Of a stretch of DNA of 64,000 nt, positions 27,802 to 36,931 are shown piece after piece. Under the pieces are notes generated by a model. It was not told where the DNA came from. It searched no databases and saw only the letters and a program-made list of their open reading frames with translations. Location: contig NZ_JAEVLT010000006.1 in the NCBI RefSeq assembly GCF_024494385.1, positions 175,152 to 239,151 on the forward strand. The letters run 5' to 3'. Numbering within the stretch: position 1 is the stretch's first letter; the number at the start of each line of letters is the position of its first letter. The translations under genes were made by a program, and so were the position numbers. The stretch comes from Bacillus sp. EB600 (GTDB lineage Bacteria > Bacillota > Bacilli > Bacillales > Cytobacillaceae).

Positions 27802-29311
27802 AGCGCTCCCCATCATGTTTCAAGGAACGAATTCTGATGTCGGCAAAAGTGTTTTGGTAACGGCTTTTTGTCGTATTTTCGTACAGGATGGACACAAAAC
27901 GGCTCCATTCAAATCACAAAATATGGCGTTGAATTCTTATATTACTGTTAATGGAAAAGAAATAGGAAGAGCCCAAGGAGTACAGGCGGAAGCGGCCGGC
28001 ATTCAAGCAACAACCGATATGAATCCGATTTTAATCAAGCCGAACAGCTTGAACGAATCTCAAATTGTTGTCCATGGAAAACCGTATAAAAACATGGAAG
28101 CCGGTATTTATAGGAAGGAATTTTTTCTAACAGGTTTAGAGCTCATTCAAGAATCCCTTGCTATTCTCTCAGAAAACTACGAACGAATTGTCATTGAAGG
28201 GGCTGGCAGTCCTGCCGAAATAAATCTGAATGACCGCGAATTAGTCAATATGCGCGTCGCAAGAATGGCCAATGCACCCGTCATTTTGATTGGTGATATT
28301 GAAAAAGGCGGGGTTTTTGCAAGTTTAGTAGGTACGCTGCAGCTAATGGAACCAGAGGACCGTGACCGGGTGATTGGTGTGATCATCAACAAGTTCCGGG
28401 GAGATGTTCGACTTTTAGAATCCGGATTAACGTGGCTTGAGGAGTATACCGGAAAACCGGTTCTCGGTGTGATCCCCTATATGAAGAATTTAAATATAGA
28501 TGCTGAGGATTCTGTGATTTTAAATCAATATACAGCTATTCCTAATCCAGAAAAAGAATTGGATATTGCGGTCATCCAGTATCCGAGAATCTCCAATTTT
28601 ACCGATGTTGATCCATTTTTTGCCGAGTCTGATTGTCATGTCCGATTTATCACAAAAGCAGAACAATTACAGAATCCAGATTTAGTTATTTTGCCTGGAA
28701 GCAAAAATACAAGCGAAGATATGCTATTTTTACGGAAAAGCGGATTAGCGCCAAAAATAGTGGAATTACGACAAAAGAAACAGTCAGTGATCGTTGGAAT
28801 ATGTGGTGGGTATCAAATGCTCGGTGAAGAAATCCAAGACCCGTTTGCGATGGAGTCCCAACACCAAGCAATGGAAGGACTTCACTTGCTGCCAATCCAG
28901 ACGACCATAACAAAGGAAAAGACGACTGTACTATCAGATGGGATGCTTGAGCTTTACGGAAAAAGCTTTAGCGTGACAGGTTATGAAATTCATATGGGGG
29001 AAACGGAGGTGGATGGAGGCTGTAAGGGACTGATTGAAACAAAGGGCCGGACAGACGGCTGCAAAACGGCAGATGAAAAAATAATCGGTACATATTTTCA
29101 TGGGATTTTTCATAATGATGAATTTCGCGGGGAACTGCTCAATCAGATTCGTCATACAAAGGGACTGGCTCCGATTCAGCAACGGGTTTCGTTTAACCAA
29201 TTACGCGAAGAGTCATTTGATCGGTTAGCGGACCATGTAAGAGGACATGTAAAGCTTGATTTGATTGAACAAAAAATGAAGGAATTTCAAAAAAGGAGGA
29301 TTATGCAATGA
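27794..29311 (+). CDS. cbiP: Adenosylcobyric acid synthase
   Basis: CbiP amidates the b, d, e and g side chains of adenosylcobyrinate a,c-diamide to give adenosylcobyric acid. Evidence is the N terminus IMFQGTNSDVGKSVLVTAFCR, FKSQNMALNS, and the amidotransferase Cys in IVGICGGYQMLG. An in-frame ATG at 27734 lies within cbiA; AAGGAG about ten bases before ATG 27794 decides the start. As I recall, cbiP is absent from the B. megaterium cobI operon, so its insertion here is a difference worth noting. Confidence 0.94.
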   Translation: MAKALPIMFQGTNSDVGKSVLVTAFCRIFVQDGHKTAPFKSQNMALNSYITVNGKEIGRAQGVQAEAAGIQATTDMNPILIKPNSLNESQIVVHGKPYKNMEAGIYRKEFFLTGLELIQESLAILSENYERIVIEGAGSPAEINLNDRELVNMRVARMANAPVILIGDIEKGGVFASLVGTLQLMEPEDRDRVIGVIINKFRGDVRLLESGLTWLEEYTGKPVLGVIPYMKNLNIDAEDSVILNQYTAIPNPEKELDIAVIQYPRISNFTDVDPFFAESDCHVRFITKAEQLQNPDLVILPGSKNTSEDMLFLRKSGLAPKIVELRQKKQSVIVGICGGYQMLGEEIQDPFAMESQHQAMEGLHLLPIQTTITKEKTTVLSDGMLELYGKSFSVTGYEIHMGETEVDGGCKGLIETKGRTDGCKTADEKIIGTYFHGIFHNDEFRGELLNQIRHTKGLAPIQQRVSFNQLREESFDRLADHVRGHVKLDLIEQKMKEFQKRRIMQ

Positions 29312-30351
29312 ATAAGGCACTAGCTGAGATTCAGCCGTTAGATAAAGAAAAGGGAAAAAAGGTCCGGGAGTACATTGAGACATTAACGAAACCACCAGGG
29401 AGTTTAGGAAGGTTAGAGGAGATGGCGATTAGGTTGGCTGAAATAACATCAGAAGCTTTTCCTGTCGTGTCACCGCCCGGGGTTATGGTATTTGCTGCTG
29501 ACCATGGTGTGGTCGAAGAAGGTGTATCAGCTTTTCCTCAAGAAGTTACCGTGCAAATGGTGCTGAACTTTTTAGACAATGGTGCTGGCATTAATGTCTT
29601 TAGCAGGCAAATTGGTGCAGCTTTTGAGGTTGTCGATATCGGCGTTGCAGCTGATATTGAGGCTGACGGTGTGGTAAACCGAAAAGTTCGTTACGGCACG
29701 GCTAATTTTTGTAAACAAGATGCAATGACTAGAGAAGAAGCCGAAAACGCGATTGCGGTTGGCTATGAGCGGGCTGAAAGAATGATCCGGCAGGGAAGCA
29801 GGTGTCTCATTCTTGGCGAAATGGGGATCGGCAATACCACTCCAAGCAGTGCCATCCTTGCTGTTTTAAGCGGACAAGATATCAGTGCACTTGTAGGTGT
29901 GGGGACAGGAATCGCTTCCGAAAAAATCATTCATAAGCAAAAAGTAATTTCCCGTGCGTTAAAGGAGAGGAAACCTGACCGGAACGATCCAATTGACATT
30001 TTGGCAAAAGTGGGCGGTTTGGAAATTGCAGGAATGACAGGTGCCATGTTAGCGGGAGCTGCAAATCGGGTTCCGATTCTTTTAGATGGCTTTATTTGTA
30101 CAGTATCAGCACTATTGGCCAAGGAGATTTGCACACTCGCAGGGGATTATATGATCGCCGGGCATCGGTCCGTTGAACCGGGACACGAAATAGCTCTTCA
30201 GTTATTAGGAAAGAAACCTATCCTTGATTTAGGTATGCGTTTAGGGGAAGGGAGCGGGGCGGCAGTTGCCTTTCCGATTCTACAGTCAGCCACTTTAATG
30301 CTAAAAGAAATGGCAACTTTTACGTCGGCAGGCATTTCAAAGGAGAAATGA
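29308..30351 (+). CDS. cobT: Nicotinate-nucleotide:dimethylbenzimidazole phosphoribosyltransferase
   Basis: CobT activates 5,6-dimethylbenzimidazole to its alpha-ribotide for the lower ligand. Evidence is TKPPGSLGRLEEMA near the N terminus, FAADHGVVEEGVSAFPQEVT, EMGIGNTTPSSAI, and the catalytic Glu in RLGEGSGAA. At 347 aa it is full length. ATGA overlap with cbiP and the site AAAGGAGG. It works with BluB encoded 3 kb downstream. Confidence 0.95.
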   Translation: MNKALAEIQPLDKEKGKKVREYIETLTKPPGSLGRLEEMAIRLAEITSEAFPVVSPPGVMVFAADHGVVEEGVSAFPQEVTVQMVLNFLDNGAGINVFSRQIGAAFEVVDIGVAADIEADGVVNRKVRYGTANFCKQDAMTREEAENAIAVGYERAERMIRQGSRCLILGEMGIGNTTPSSAILAVLSGQDISALVGVGTGIASEKIIHKQKVISRALKERKPDRNDPIDILAKVGGLEIAGMTGAMLAGAANRVPILLDGFICTVSALLAKEICTLAGDYMIAGHRSVEPGHEIALQLLGKKPILDLGMRLGEGSGAAVAFPILQSATLMLKEMATFTSAGISKEK

Positions 30352-30365
30352 AAAGGAGATAGATG

Positions 30366-31142
30366 ATGACAAAAGGAAAAGTGTACCTAGTCGGTGCAGG
30401 ACCGGGAGATCCAAAGCTTATCACCATTTATGGGGTGGAGTGCATCCAAAAAGCGGATGTTATTTTATATGACCGCCTGATTAATGACGAACTTTTGAAA
30501 TATGCAAAGGAGGGTGCAGAGCTGATTTTTTGCGGAAAGCTCCCAGGAAAGCATCAAATTATTCAAGAACAAATTCATGAGCTTTTAATCGAAAAAGCAT
30601 CCAAGGGAAAGACCGTCACCAGATTAAAAGGTGGTGATCCTTGTGTATTCGGACGTGGTGGTGAAGAAGCGGAAGTATTAGCTGAGCATGGTATTCCATA
30701 TGTAATTGTGCCAGGTATTACATCGGGAATTGCTGCACCTGCCTATGCGGGAATTCCTGTTACACATCGTGATTATGCTTCTTCCTTTGCCATCGTTACT
30801 GGCCACAGCCGTGCTGATAAGGAAGAAGATCATTTGAGTTGGTCAGCGCTTGCCCAGGGAATTGATACGATTGCATTTTATATGGGTATTGGAAATTTAA
30901 ACTATATTTGCACTAGGTTAATCGAGCATGGAAAAGACCCCAATACTCCAGCAGCGATTATTCAATGGGGGACAACAGAAAAGCAGAAGACCATTACAGG
31001 AAACTTAAAAACGATCGAAGACCAAGCCGCTAAAGCGGGTATATCCCATCCTGCCATTGTCCTTGTTGGCGATGTCGTAGGGATGAGGGGGAAAATAAGT
31101 TGGTTTCAAGAAAAAGAAGAAGTGAGCATAGGGAGAGAATAA
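30366..31142 (+). CDS. cobA: Uroporphyrinogen III C-methyltransferase
   Basis: Methylates C2 and C7 of uroporphyrinogen III to precorrin-2, the entry to the corrin and sirohaem branches. Motifs are VYLVGAGPGDPKLITIYG, LKGGDPCVFGRGGEEAE and VPGITSGIAAPAYAGIPVTHR. It is a stand-alone methylase (about 258 aa) without the CysG dehydrogenase domain, equivalent to the cysG(A) gene of the B. megaterium operon. Two adjacent ATGs (30363, 30366) are possible. The precorrin-2 dehydrogenase is not in this window. Confidence 0.93.
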   Translation: MTKGKVYLVGAGPGDPKLITIYGVECIQKADVILYDRLINDELLKYAKEGAELIFCGKLPGKHQIIQEQIHELLIEKASKGKTVTRLKGGDPCVFGRGGEEAEVLAEHGIPYVIVPGITSGIAAPAYAGIPVTHRDYASSFAIVTGHSRADKEEDHLSWSALAQGIDTIAFYMGIGNLNYICTRLIEHGKDPNTPAAIIQWGTTEKQKTITGNLKTIEDQAAKAGISHPAIVLVGDVVGMRGKISWFQEKEEVSIGRE

Positions 31143-31143
31143 C

Positions 31144-31713
31144 ATGTCGATTATAGCTGAGATAAAAAATCGGAGAGCGATTCGTGATTATGCTCAAAGA
31201 GATGTCGAAGATGAAAAAATCAAAAAATTATTAGAAGCCGCCACATGGGCGCCAAATGATCGGATGAGAGAACCATGGAGTTTTTATGTAATAAAAGGTG
31301 AAGCCAAAAAGCGCTACGTTATTCTGGCAACCCAATATTTGCAGGAGCGCTTTCCAACAAAACCCCATTTAATAGATAGCTCATTAAAGGTACTGAAAAC
31401 CACACCAGTTCACATTGTCGTAACAGCAGACATGGTTCCTGGGGATGAAGATGCGTCTAGTGATAATGAATACGCCGTTTGTTGTGCCATCTATTCGATG
31501 TGGCTTGCGGCGAGAGAATTGGGCTTAGGGTTGGTTTGGCGGACAAGGGGCGTGGGTCTTGTTCATGATGAGCGAATGTATGAGTTTATCGGTTCACCAG
31601 AAAACAAAAAAATAATCGGAAATCTGTTTATCGGTTATCCAGATAATGAAGCATTAAAAAAAATTAAAGTGCCAGCTCGAACGTCATTTGAAGAAAAAAC
31701 AGTCTGGCTGTAA
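31144..31713 (+). CDS. cbiY: Nitroreductase-like protein (CbiY position)
   Basis: A 189-residue FMN nitroreductase-fold protein with the N-terminal flavin segment IKNRRAIRDYAQRDV and a C-terminal IIGNLFIGYPD. It lies between cobA and cobO, the place of cbiY in B. megaterium, whose role is not known to me. Candidate roles are reduction of cob(II)alamin-type intermediates before adenosylation or flavin supply. It is distinct from BluB 1.6 kb downstream, to which it is distantly related. It begins one base after the cobA stop. Confidence 0.75.
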   Translation: MSIIAEIKNRRAIRDYAQRDVEDEKIKKLLEAATWAPNDRMREPWSFYVIKGEAKKRYVILATQYLQERFPTKPHLIDSSLKVLKTTPVHIVVTADMVPGDEDASSDNEYAVCCAIYSMWLAARELGLGLVWRTRGVGLVHDERMYEFIGSPENKKIIGNLFIGYPDNEALKKIKVPARTSFEEKTVWL

Positions 31714-31728
31714 GGGAGAGGTAATGGA

Positions 31729-32286
31729 ATGGGAGATTTAATAGAAAGCAAAAAACAGCGCGGCCTAACATTAGTCTACACAGGCGATGGAAAAGGGAAA
31801 ACAACCGCTGCCCTTGGTCTTGCCATTCGTGCCGCCGGCCGAGGGAAACGGGTATTAGTCATTCAATATATTAAATCTCCGCAAAGAACGTATGGAGAAA
31901 AAATTACCTTTGAAAAATTGGGGATTGAAATCTATCAAACAGGTATTGGTTTTACCTGGACTAAAACGCCTGAGGAGCACCGTGAGGCATTAAAAACAGC
32001 TTGGGCCTTAACTAAAGAAAAGGTGCTTTTGGGCGGATATGATGTGGTCATTTTAGATGAACTGAATAATGCCCTGGCAATCGAGAAGTTTCCCATTGAT
32101 GATGTTCTTCCGCTGAAGGAGGTACTTGATTTGATCAAAAACCGCCCCGAGCAGATGCATCTAGTCATTACGGGCCGGTCTGCTAAGGAGGAGCTAATCA
32201 CTTACGCGGATTTAGTAACAGAAATGAAACCGGTAAAGCATTATTATAATGAAGGAATTCCTGCAGTGAAGGGAATTGAATTTTAA
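31729..32286 (+). CDS. cobO: Cob(I)yrinic acid a,c-diamide adenosyltransferase
   Basis: Transfers the adenosyl group of ATP to the cobalt of corrinoids (CobO/BtuR/CobA type). The P-loop is YTGDGKGKTTAALG, preceded by the conserved LTLVYTG, and VVILDELNNAL is the Walker B region. At 185 aa it is normal. It is the last gene of the block that mirrors the B. megaterium operon; the site AGGGAGAGG precedes it. Confidence 0.93.
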   Translation: MGDLIESKKQRGLTLVYTGDGKGKTTAALGLAIRAAGRGKRVLVIQYIKSPQRTYGEKITFEKLGIEIYQTGIGFTWTKTPEEHREALKTAWALTKEKVLLGGYDVVILDELNNALAIEKFPIDDVLPLKEVLDLIKNRPEQMHLVITGRSAKEELITYADLVTEMKPVKHYYNEGIPAVKGIEF

Positions 32287-32349
32287 GAGCATTCACTGAA
32301 AAATATGGAATGGTGGAGTGTATGAAATAGTCGAATGGGTGCTCTCACG

Positions 32350-33246
32350 ATGAAAATAGGTAAGGGAAGTTGTAATGGAACATTTGGAGAACTTGTGCAG
32401 GGGATAATAGGCGAACGTCCTTTTTTAATCACGCTGCCAATACCCAGTTTGCGAAGTGAGGCAATTTTTATCCCAGACCCAACCGCTCTTGAAATTAAGG
32501 CTGTGGATTCGAAGGTAAAGGCTATTAAAGCTGGCAAATTACTATTTCAACAGTTTGGGTTGAAAGGTAGTGGCTTTCTAGACATTCGTTCAAATATTCC
32601 AATTGGCAAAGGGATGGCGAGCAGTTCAGCTGATATTGTAGCGGCATTGAGAGCAATTGCTTATAGTTACTCACTCCCGCTAACAAAAGAAATAATCTCT
32701 ACAATAGCGGCTAAAATCGAACCAACAGATGGAGTAATGTATGAGGAGGTTGTTGCTTATGACTATATTCAGGGGGAACTTATTGAAAGCTTAGGTACCT
32801 TACCGCCGGTTATCTTAGTTGGAATTGATCTGGGTGGAGCGGTAGATACGATTGAATTTAATCAATATGAAAAAGCATATAATCGGCACGATCAAGATCA
32901 TTTTTTAGAAGCATATGAATGGGTCAAAATAGGGTTTAGGAAAAAGAATTTATCTTTGATTTGTAAAGCAGCAACGATTAGCGCACGAATTAATCAAAAA
33001 ATATTACCCAAACCTTTTTTTAAAGAATTTGAAAAATTAGCTCATGCGTGTCGGGGCGGCATTGTTGTCGCTCACAGTGGAACTATGGTGGGAATTTTAC
33101 TGGATAAGAAAATACCTAATCGGAATGAGGTTGTTTTACATGTGTCAAGACAAATGTCTATGATTGTAAAGAATCTTGCCGTAAAACCTTTTGTTTACTG
33201 CAGCCATGAAAAAGTGAATGGTAATACGATGAGCTTGATCACATAA
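32350..33246 (+). CDS. pduX: GHMP kinase, PduX-like L-threonine kinase
   Basis: A GHMP-family kinase with the ATP-loop motif PIGKGMASSSADIVAALRA (near residues 80-98) and the N terminus GSCNGTFGELVQG characteristic of PduX, which makes L-threonine phosphate for the aminopropanol arm of cobalamin. Location in the cob run supports this over other GHMP kinases. ATG 32350 is favoured because PduX proteins begin directly at this motif; ATG 32335 is also in frame. The gap from cobO is 63 bases without a terminator. Confidence 0.8.
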   Translation: MKIGKGSCNGTFGELVQGIIGERPFLITLPIPSLRSEAIFIPDPTALEIKAVDSKVKAIKAGKLLFQQFGLKGSGFLDIRSNIPIGKGMASSSADIVAALRAIAYSYSLPLTKEIISTIAAKIEPTDGVMYEEVVAYDYIQGELIESLGTLPPVILVGIDLGGAVDTIEFNQYEKAYNRHDQDHFLEAYEWVKIGFRKKNLSLICKAATISARINQKILPKPFFKEFEKLAHACRGGIVVAHSGTMVGILLDKKIPNRNEVVLHVSRQMSMIVKNLAVKPFVYCSHEKVNGNTMSLIT

Positions 33247-33314
33247 ACAAACAAATCATGTTTCATTTTGTCAAAATCAAGGTTCCAAAGAAATGTCAGA
33301 GGGGCGAATATATA

Positions 33315-33956
33315 ATGTTTAATAATGAAGAAAAAGAAGCGGTTTACAATGTGATTTATAAAAGGAGAGATGTTCGTAGTTTTCTTCCTACCCCTGTTTC
33401 TCCCGAGATCATTGATCGAGTTCTACAAGCGGCCCATCATGCCCCATCAGTAGGATTTATGCAGCCATGGAACTTTATCATCGTAAGCTCAACTGAATTG
33501 AAAGAACGACTTGCCTGGGCGGCAGAAAAAGAACGAAAAGCATTGTCTATTCACTATGAGGAAGAACGGTCAGCACATTTTTTAAGTTTGAAAATAGAGG
33601 GAATCTTACAAGCACCATTAACCATCTGTGTAACATGTGATCCTACACGTGGGGGATCGCATGTATTAGGAAGGAATTCAATTCCGGAAACAGATATTCT
33701 TTCTGTAGCTTGTGCGATCCAAAATATGTGGCTTGCCACATGTGCGGAAGGGTTAGCAATGGGATGGGTTAGTTTTTATAAGAAAAATGATGTAAGAGAT
33801 ATTTTACAAATCCCTCCACATATCGATCCTGTTGCCTTAATTTCGATCGGATATACGGATGAATACCCATCCTCGCCAATTCTAGAACAAGTCAATTGGG
33901 AAAAAAGGAGAACTCTTCAAAATTTAATATTTCACGAGACATGGGGAAATCAATGA
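33315..33956 (+). CDS. bluB: 5,6-dimethylbenzimidazole synthase BluB
   Basis: BluB fragments reduced FMN with O2 to form dimethylbenzimidazole. The protein has VIYKRRDVRSFLPTPVSPEII, AAHHAPSVGFMQPWNFI and IQNMWLATCAEGLAMGWVSFY, all typical of BluB among nitroreductase-fold proteins. ATG 33315 follows AGAGGGGCG; translation from an earlier TTG or ATG would add 19 residues without a ribosome site. Its oxygen requirement contrasts with the oxygen-independent corrin route in the same operon. Confidence 0.9.
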   Translation: MFNNEEKEAVYNVIYKRRDVRSFLPTPVSPEIIDRVLQAAHHAPSVGFMQPWNFIIVSSTELKERLAWAAEKERKALSIHYEEERSAHFLSLKIEGILQAPLTICVTCDPTRGGSHVLGRNSIPETDILSVACAIQNMWLATCAEGLAMGWVSFYKKNDVRDILQIPPHIDPVALISIGYTDEYPSSPILEQVNWEKRRTLQNLIFHETWGNQ

Positions 33957-34066
33957 AATAGGAATATGATTAGCAGAACTAATGGATAGGATTGATCCAC
34001 ATTTTTATATGTTGAACCATCCTCGGGAAGGAAGAATAACAGCTTTTTTGAGAAAGGATATCATTA

Positions 34067-34885
34067 ATGGAAAATATTACGTTAATTCTTCTTGTATTTG
34101 TGTTAGGGCTAAGGCATGGTTTAGATGCTGACCATCTGGCATGTATTGATGGCTTAACTCGTTATAATTGGCGTCTGAATAGTCCAATTGCTCGATGGGT
34201 TGGAACTTTGTTTTCTTTTGGACATGGACTGGTTGTAGCTAGTGTTGCCATCATTCTTGGTGTTTTCATTAAGAATTTTAAATTTCCAGAATACTTTGAT
34301 ACGCTTGTAATTTGGATATCTATTATTTCACTTTTTTTGATTGGTACATTAAATATCTACAATCTTCTACGTATCAAATCAACATCTAACGGAGATTTCC
34401 AGATTAGTGGAATCAAAGGGAAGTTTCTACCACGGATTGTACAGGAGACAACCAATCCATTTTTAGTTATTCTGATTGGTGGACTATTCGCAATGGCTGC
34501 AGATACGGTTAGCCAAACGGCTATGTGGGCAATCGCAGCAGGAAATTCAGGCAGTTATATGCCGTTTATTTTGGGGATCGTATTCATGTTTGGGATGATG
34601 CTAACAGATACCATTGATTCTTTCGTAGCATATCGAATGATTAACCAATCAAGTCGATTAGGACAATCTGCATCTAGAGTAATGGGGTGGGTAATTGTCG
34701 CTTTAGCATATGGCGTTTCCTTTTATGAAGCATTTACGTTTTTCTTGCCATGGGCTGAACTAGATTTTGAAATTGTAGGAATTATCATTTTTACGTTATT
34801 AGTTTTATGTTTTGGAATTGTAAGCTTTCGGGCAAAAAGACAGCTTGGTATGTCCATATCCTTGGGGAAGCGGGAGAAAGTATAA
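34067..34885 (+). CDS. Ni/Co permease, NiCoT family
   Basis: A 272-residue membrane protein with about seven helices. The signature RHGLDADHLACID in the second segment is the metal-selecting H-x4-D-H motif of HoxN/NixA/NhlF permeases. LFSFGHGLVVASVA and FMFGMMLTDTIDSF are further family motifs. At the end of a cobalamin gene run its substrate is probably cobalt. The 110-base gap from bluB holds no terminator, so it may be cotranscribed; the terminator at 34922 follows. Confidence 0.88.
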   Translation: MENITLILLVFVLGLRHGLDADHLACIDGLTRYNWRLNSPIARWVGTLFSFGHGLVVASVAIILGVFIKNFKFPEYFDTLVIWISIISLFLIGTLNIYNLLRIKSTSNGDFQISGIKGKFLPRIVQETTNPFLVILIGGLFAMAADTVSQTAMWAIAAGNSGSYMPFILGIVFMFGMMLTDTIDSFVAYRMINQSSRLGQSASRVMGWVIVALAYGVSFYEAFTFFLPWAELDFEIVGIIIFTLLVLCFGIVSFRAKRQLGMSISLGKREKV

Positions 34886-34921
34886 TAAATTCTGTGGAAA
34901 ATAGTTTAGATTGAAGCATGT

Positions 34922-34966
34922 AAAAAGCACCTTAGCCTTGAAGTCTCTCAAGTTTGAGGTGCTTTT
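34922..34966 (+). terminator. Terminator at the end of the cobalamin gene run
   Basis: AAAAGCACCT and AGGTGCTTTT pair around an internal CTTGA/TCAAG helix, ending in four T. It lies 36 bases after the permease stop and appears to be the first terminator since 16974. Confidence 0.75.
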
Positions 34967-34994
34967 GCGTTTAAACACTTATTTTTGAAGTTGC

Positions 34995-35345
34995 TTAATG
35001 ATCTTTTGTAATCATTTTGCGAATAAATGGAATCACCTAGCGGTCTAAACCAATTCGGCCTGCGTTCAAGCCTGCAACTAAAATGATGACACCAAGTAAT
35101 ATACAAAGCGGGTTGGTGGATACTGTACCGGCCATTATGTAAAAGAAGTTCATTACTAGCGCGAAGAAAGTTGCAGCTGTTGTCAAGCAGCCAAGAATTA
35201 AACCAAGTCCAACAAGGAATTCACCTAAAGGAACAATGGTATTAAAAAGGTGTGCATTCGGAAGAGCAAAGTGTTGTAAAAATCCAACATAAGTAGAATA
35301 GACGATACTGCCGTCTGGACCTTTATAGGATATCGCGTTATGATC
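34995..35345 (-). pseudogene. DoxX-like membrane protein, 5' truncated and with a nonsense codon
   Basis: The minus strand encodes KGPDGSIVYSTYVGFL, FALPNAHLFNTIVPLGEFLVG and AGTVSTNP, the middle and end of a DoxX/DoxD-type protein (four helices, linked to thiosulfate:quinone oxidoreductase small subunits). The usual N-terminal helix with the WLxAGWGK-type motif is missing; upstream residues look random. After GRIGLDR the codon is TAG where relatives usually have an aromatic residue, and the frame then continues VIPFIRKMITKDH to TAA (34995-34997), so TGG to TAG is likely. An open frame does extend to 35507 upstream, but I regard that part as non-coding. Confidence 0.7.
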
Positions 35346-35446
35346 CGGTTTTAATTCGAAATTACAAGCGAATTTTTCCACAAATAATATTTTAAATTTT
35401 AATAAAAAATAAAGTAAATATGGAAAAACAATAGGGAGTCGAAAAA

Positions 35447-36016
35447 ATGAGAGGATATGTACTTTCGATTTGGAGTTTACTCGATCCCATTTACTATTTC
35501 TGTTCAAACCTTACATACCTTCCCTGTAAAGGAACTGAAGCCAATATTATTAGGATTAAACTGACAAAATATAAAGGAAGGAGTGTTTGCCTTTCTGATG
35601 GGACACAAATAAACAAACAGGATAAATTAATAAAGATTCACCTTCATAATGTAAGATTATTGAAAGAATTAAAGGACATCGAAAGTGAACTTAAAAAAGC
35701 GAAAATTATATACCGATACGTTCAAAAGTCTTTACCTGACTTAGAAAATTATATTAGAAATTATTTTCATTCACATGAGATAAAAGGAATCATAGGTATT
35801 TCCCTGTTAAATAAAGGCTGTGAACGGCTTGGTTTTGAGATTATTGACATATCCAATCCTATTTACAAATGGTTTAAATGGTTTGCTTTTATGCCAATCA
35901 GAATTCTTTCGAGTTCAAATAATACAATTTGGCAAATACTTAGGAACCAAAAACCTATTTATTTATTTATGTCAACAGATAAATTATCAAAAATGTATAG
36001 GAATTATAAAGAATAA
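35447..36016 (+). CDS. YkoP-like protein
   Basis: A 189-residue soluble protein with a conserved N-terminal core (CLSDGTQINKQDKLIKIHLHNVRLLKEL) and a C-terminal segment FMPIRILSSSN, resembling B. subtilis YkoP, a small protein encoded beside a glycosyltransferase and YkoQ. The function of the family is not known to me. A site AGGGAG precedes ATG 35447. It converges on a YkoQ-like gene, so the ykoP/ykoQ neighbourhood is kept but inverted. Confidence 0.65.
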   Translation: MRGYVLSIWSLLDPIYYFCSNLTYLPCKGTEANIIRIKLTKYKGRSVCLSDGTQINKQDKLIKIHLHNVRLLKELKDIESELKKAKIIYRYVQKSLPDLENYIRNYFHSHEIKGIIGISLLNKGCERLGFEIIDISNPIYKWFKWFAFMPIRILSSSNNTIWQILRNQKPIYLFMSTDKLSKMYRNYKE

Positions 36017-36047
36017 TAATTAAAAACCATATTTTCTTTAAAAAAAT

Positions 36048-36075
36048 AAAAGCTGCTAAAAAGATAACAGCTTTT
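36048..36075. terminator. Bidirectional terminator
   Basis: AAAAGCTG and CAGCTTTT form an eight-bp stem between the convergent ykoP-like and ykoQ-like genes, with A and T runs on its two sides. Confidence 0.65.
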
Positions 36076-36079
36076 CATC

Positions 36080-36931
36080 TTATATTGCTGTAAGTGATTT
36101 GTTTTCTGCAGTTACTAACGATAATTCATGGAGAGTAATTTCAGGCCGGCTCCCAATACGTATATTTATACCTGTTTGGCCTAGACCTTCACTAATATAA
36201 AAAGGTTTTCCATCCTGCATATGGAATCCTTTTATAATATTCATTCTTGCAAGTCTACCCATTTTTAAAAGGTGATAAGCTTTTGGATAGCAGATTTGGC
36301 CCCCGTGGAAATGGCCTGCCAATAAATAATCAAAATGGTACCTCTTCATGTGAAGGACAATATTTGGATCATGGGTTAATACAAGGTTTGTTCCTGGTTT
36401 TATCCCCTCGTAAGAAACTTCCATGTCGCTCCGTTTTGTGCTAAAGTCATCGATGCCAATAATATTAACTCGATTTCCCGCTACAGTAATCATGTCATTT
36501 TCATTTTGCAAGACTTTGCAGTTATATCGTTCAAGTGTTTCTACTAATGTTAGTAAGTTACTATGGCGAAGCATATAGTCATGGTTACCTAGAACGGCAT
36601 AGATACCCTGTTTTGCCTTTAACTTATTTAGTATTTTTAAATAGGGGACAAGCTTTGGAATGGTGCGTTTATGGTCGAGAAAATCTCCAGTCAGAGCAAT
36701 TAAATCAATTGGCTCGTCTTTTAACTTCTCATAGAGTTCAATTGGAGAAATGGATATATTTTCAAGATGTAAATCGGACAGTTGAAGAATATTTAATTTC
36801 GGTCCAAATTGGTTTGTTAATCCTCCATTGATCTTTATTTTATTAACCACGATATCTTTCGTGTTTTTATAAGCCATTCTTATTAAATAAAAAAGGAAAA
36901 CTGCTATGATTATTAATAATATTATTTTCAA
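36080..36931 (-). CDS. Membrane-anchored metallophosphoesterase (YkoQ-like)
   Basis: An N-terminal membrane segment (about residues 2-20) is followed by a calcineurin-like phosphoesterase domain with the metal motifs LSDLHLE, LTGDFLDH, LGNHDYM and LAGHFHGGQI. Such proteins hydrolyse phosphoesters, for example UDP-diacylglucosamine or nucleotides, with two metal ions; the substrate here is unknown. The start is TTG 36931, nine bases after GGGAG; a GTG at 36949 lies before that site. Confidence 0.82.
   Translation of the reverse strand: MKIILLIIIAVFLFYLIRMAYKNTKDIVVNKIKINGGLTNQFGPKLNILQLSDLHLENISISPIELYEKLKDEPIDLIALTGDFLDHKRTIPKLVPYLKILNKLKAKQGIYAVLGNHDYMLRHSNLLTLVETLERYNCKVLQNENDMITVAGNRVNIIGIDDFSTKRSDMEVSYEGIKPGTNLVLTHDPNIVLHMKRYHFDYLLAGHFHGGQICYPKAYHLLKMGRLARMNIIKGFHMQDGKPFYISEGLGQTGINIRIGSRPEITLHELSLVTAENKSLTAI

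Noticed and set aside
35346..35507. 5' extension of the DoxX-like frame
   Set aside because: Residues here do not look like the DoxX N terminus and overlap the divergent ykoP-like gene; treated as chance open frame.
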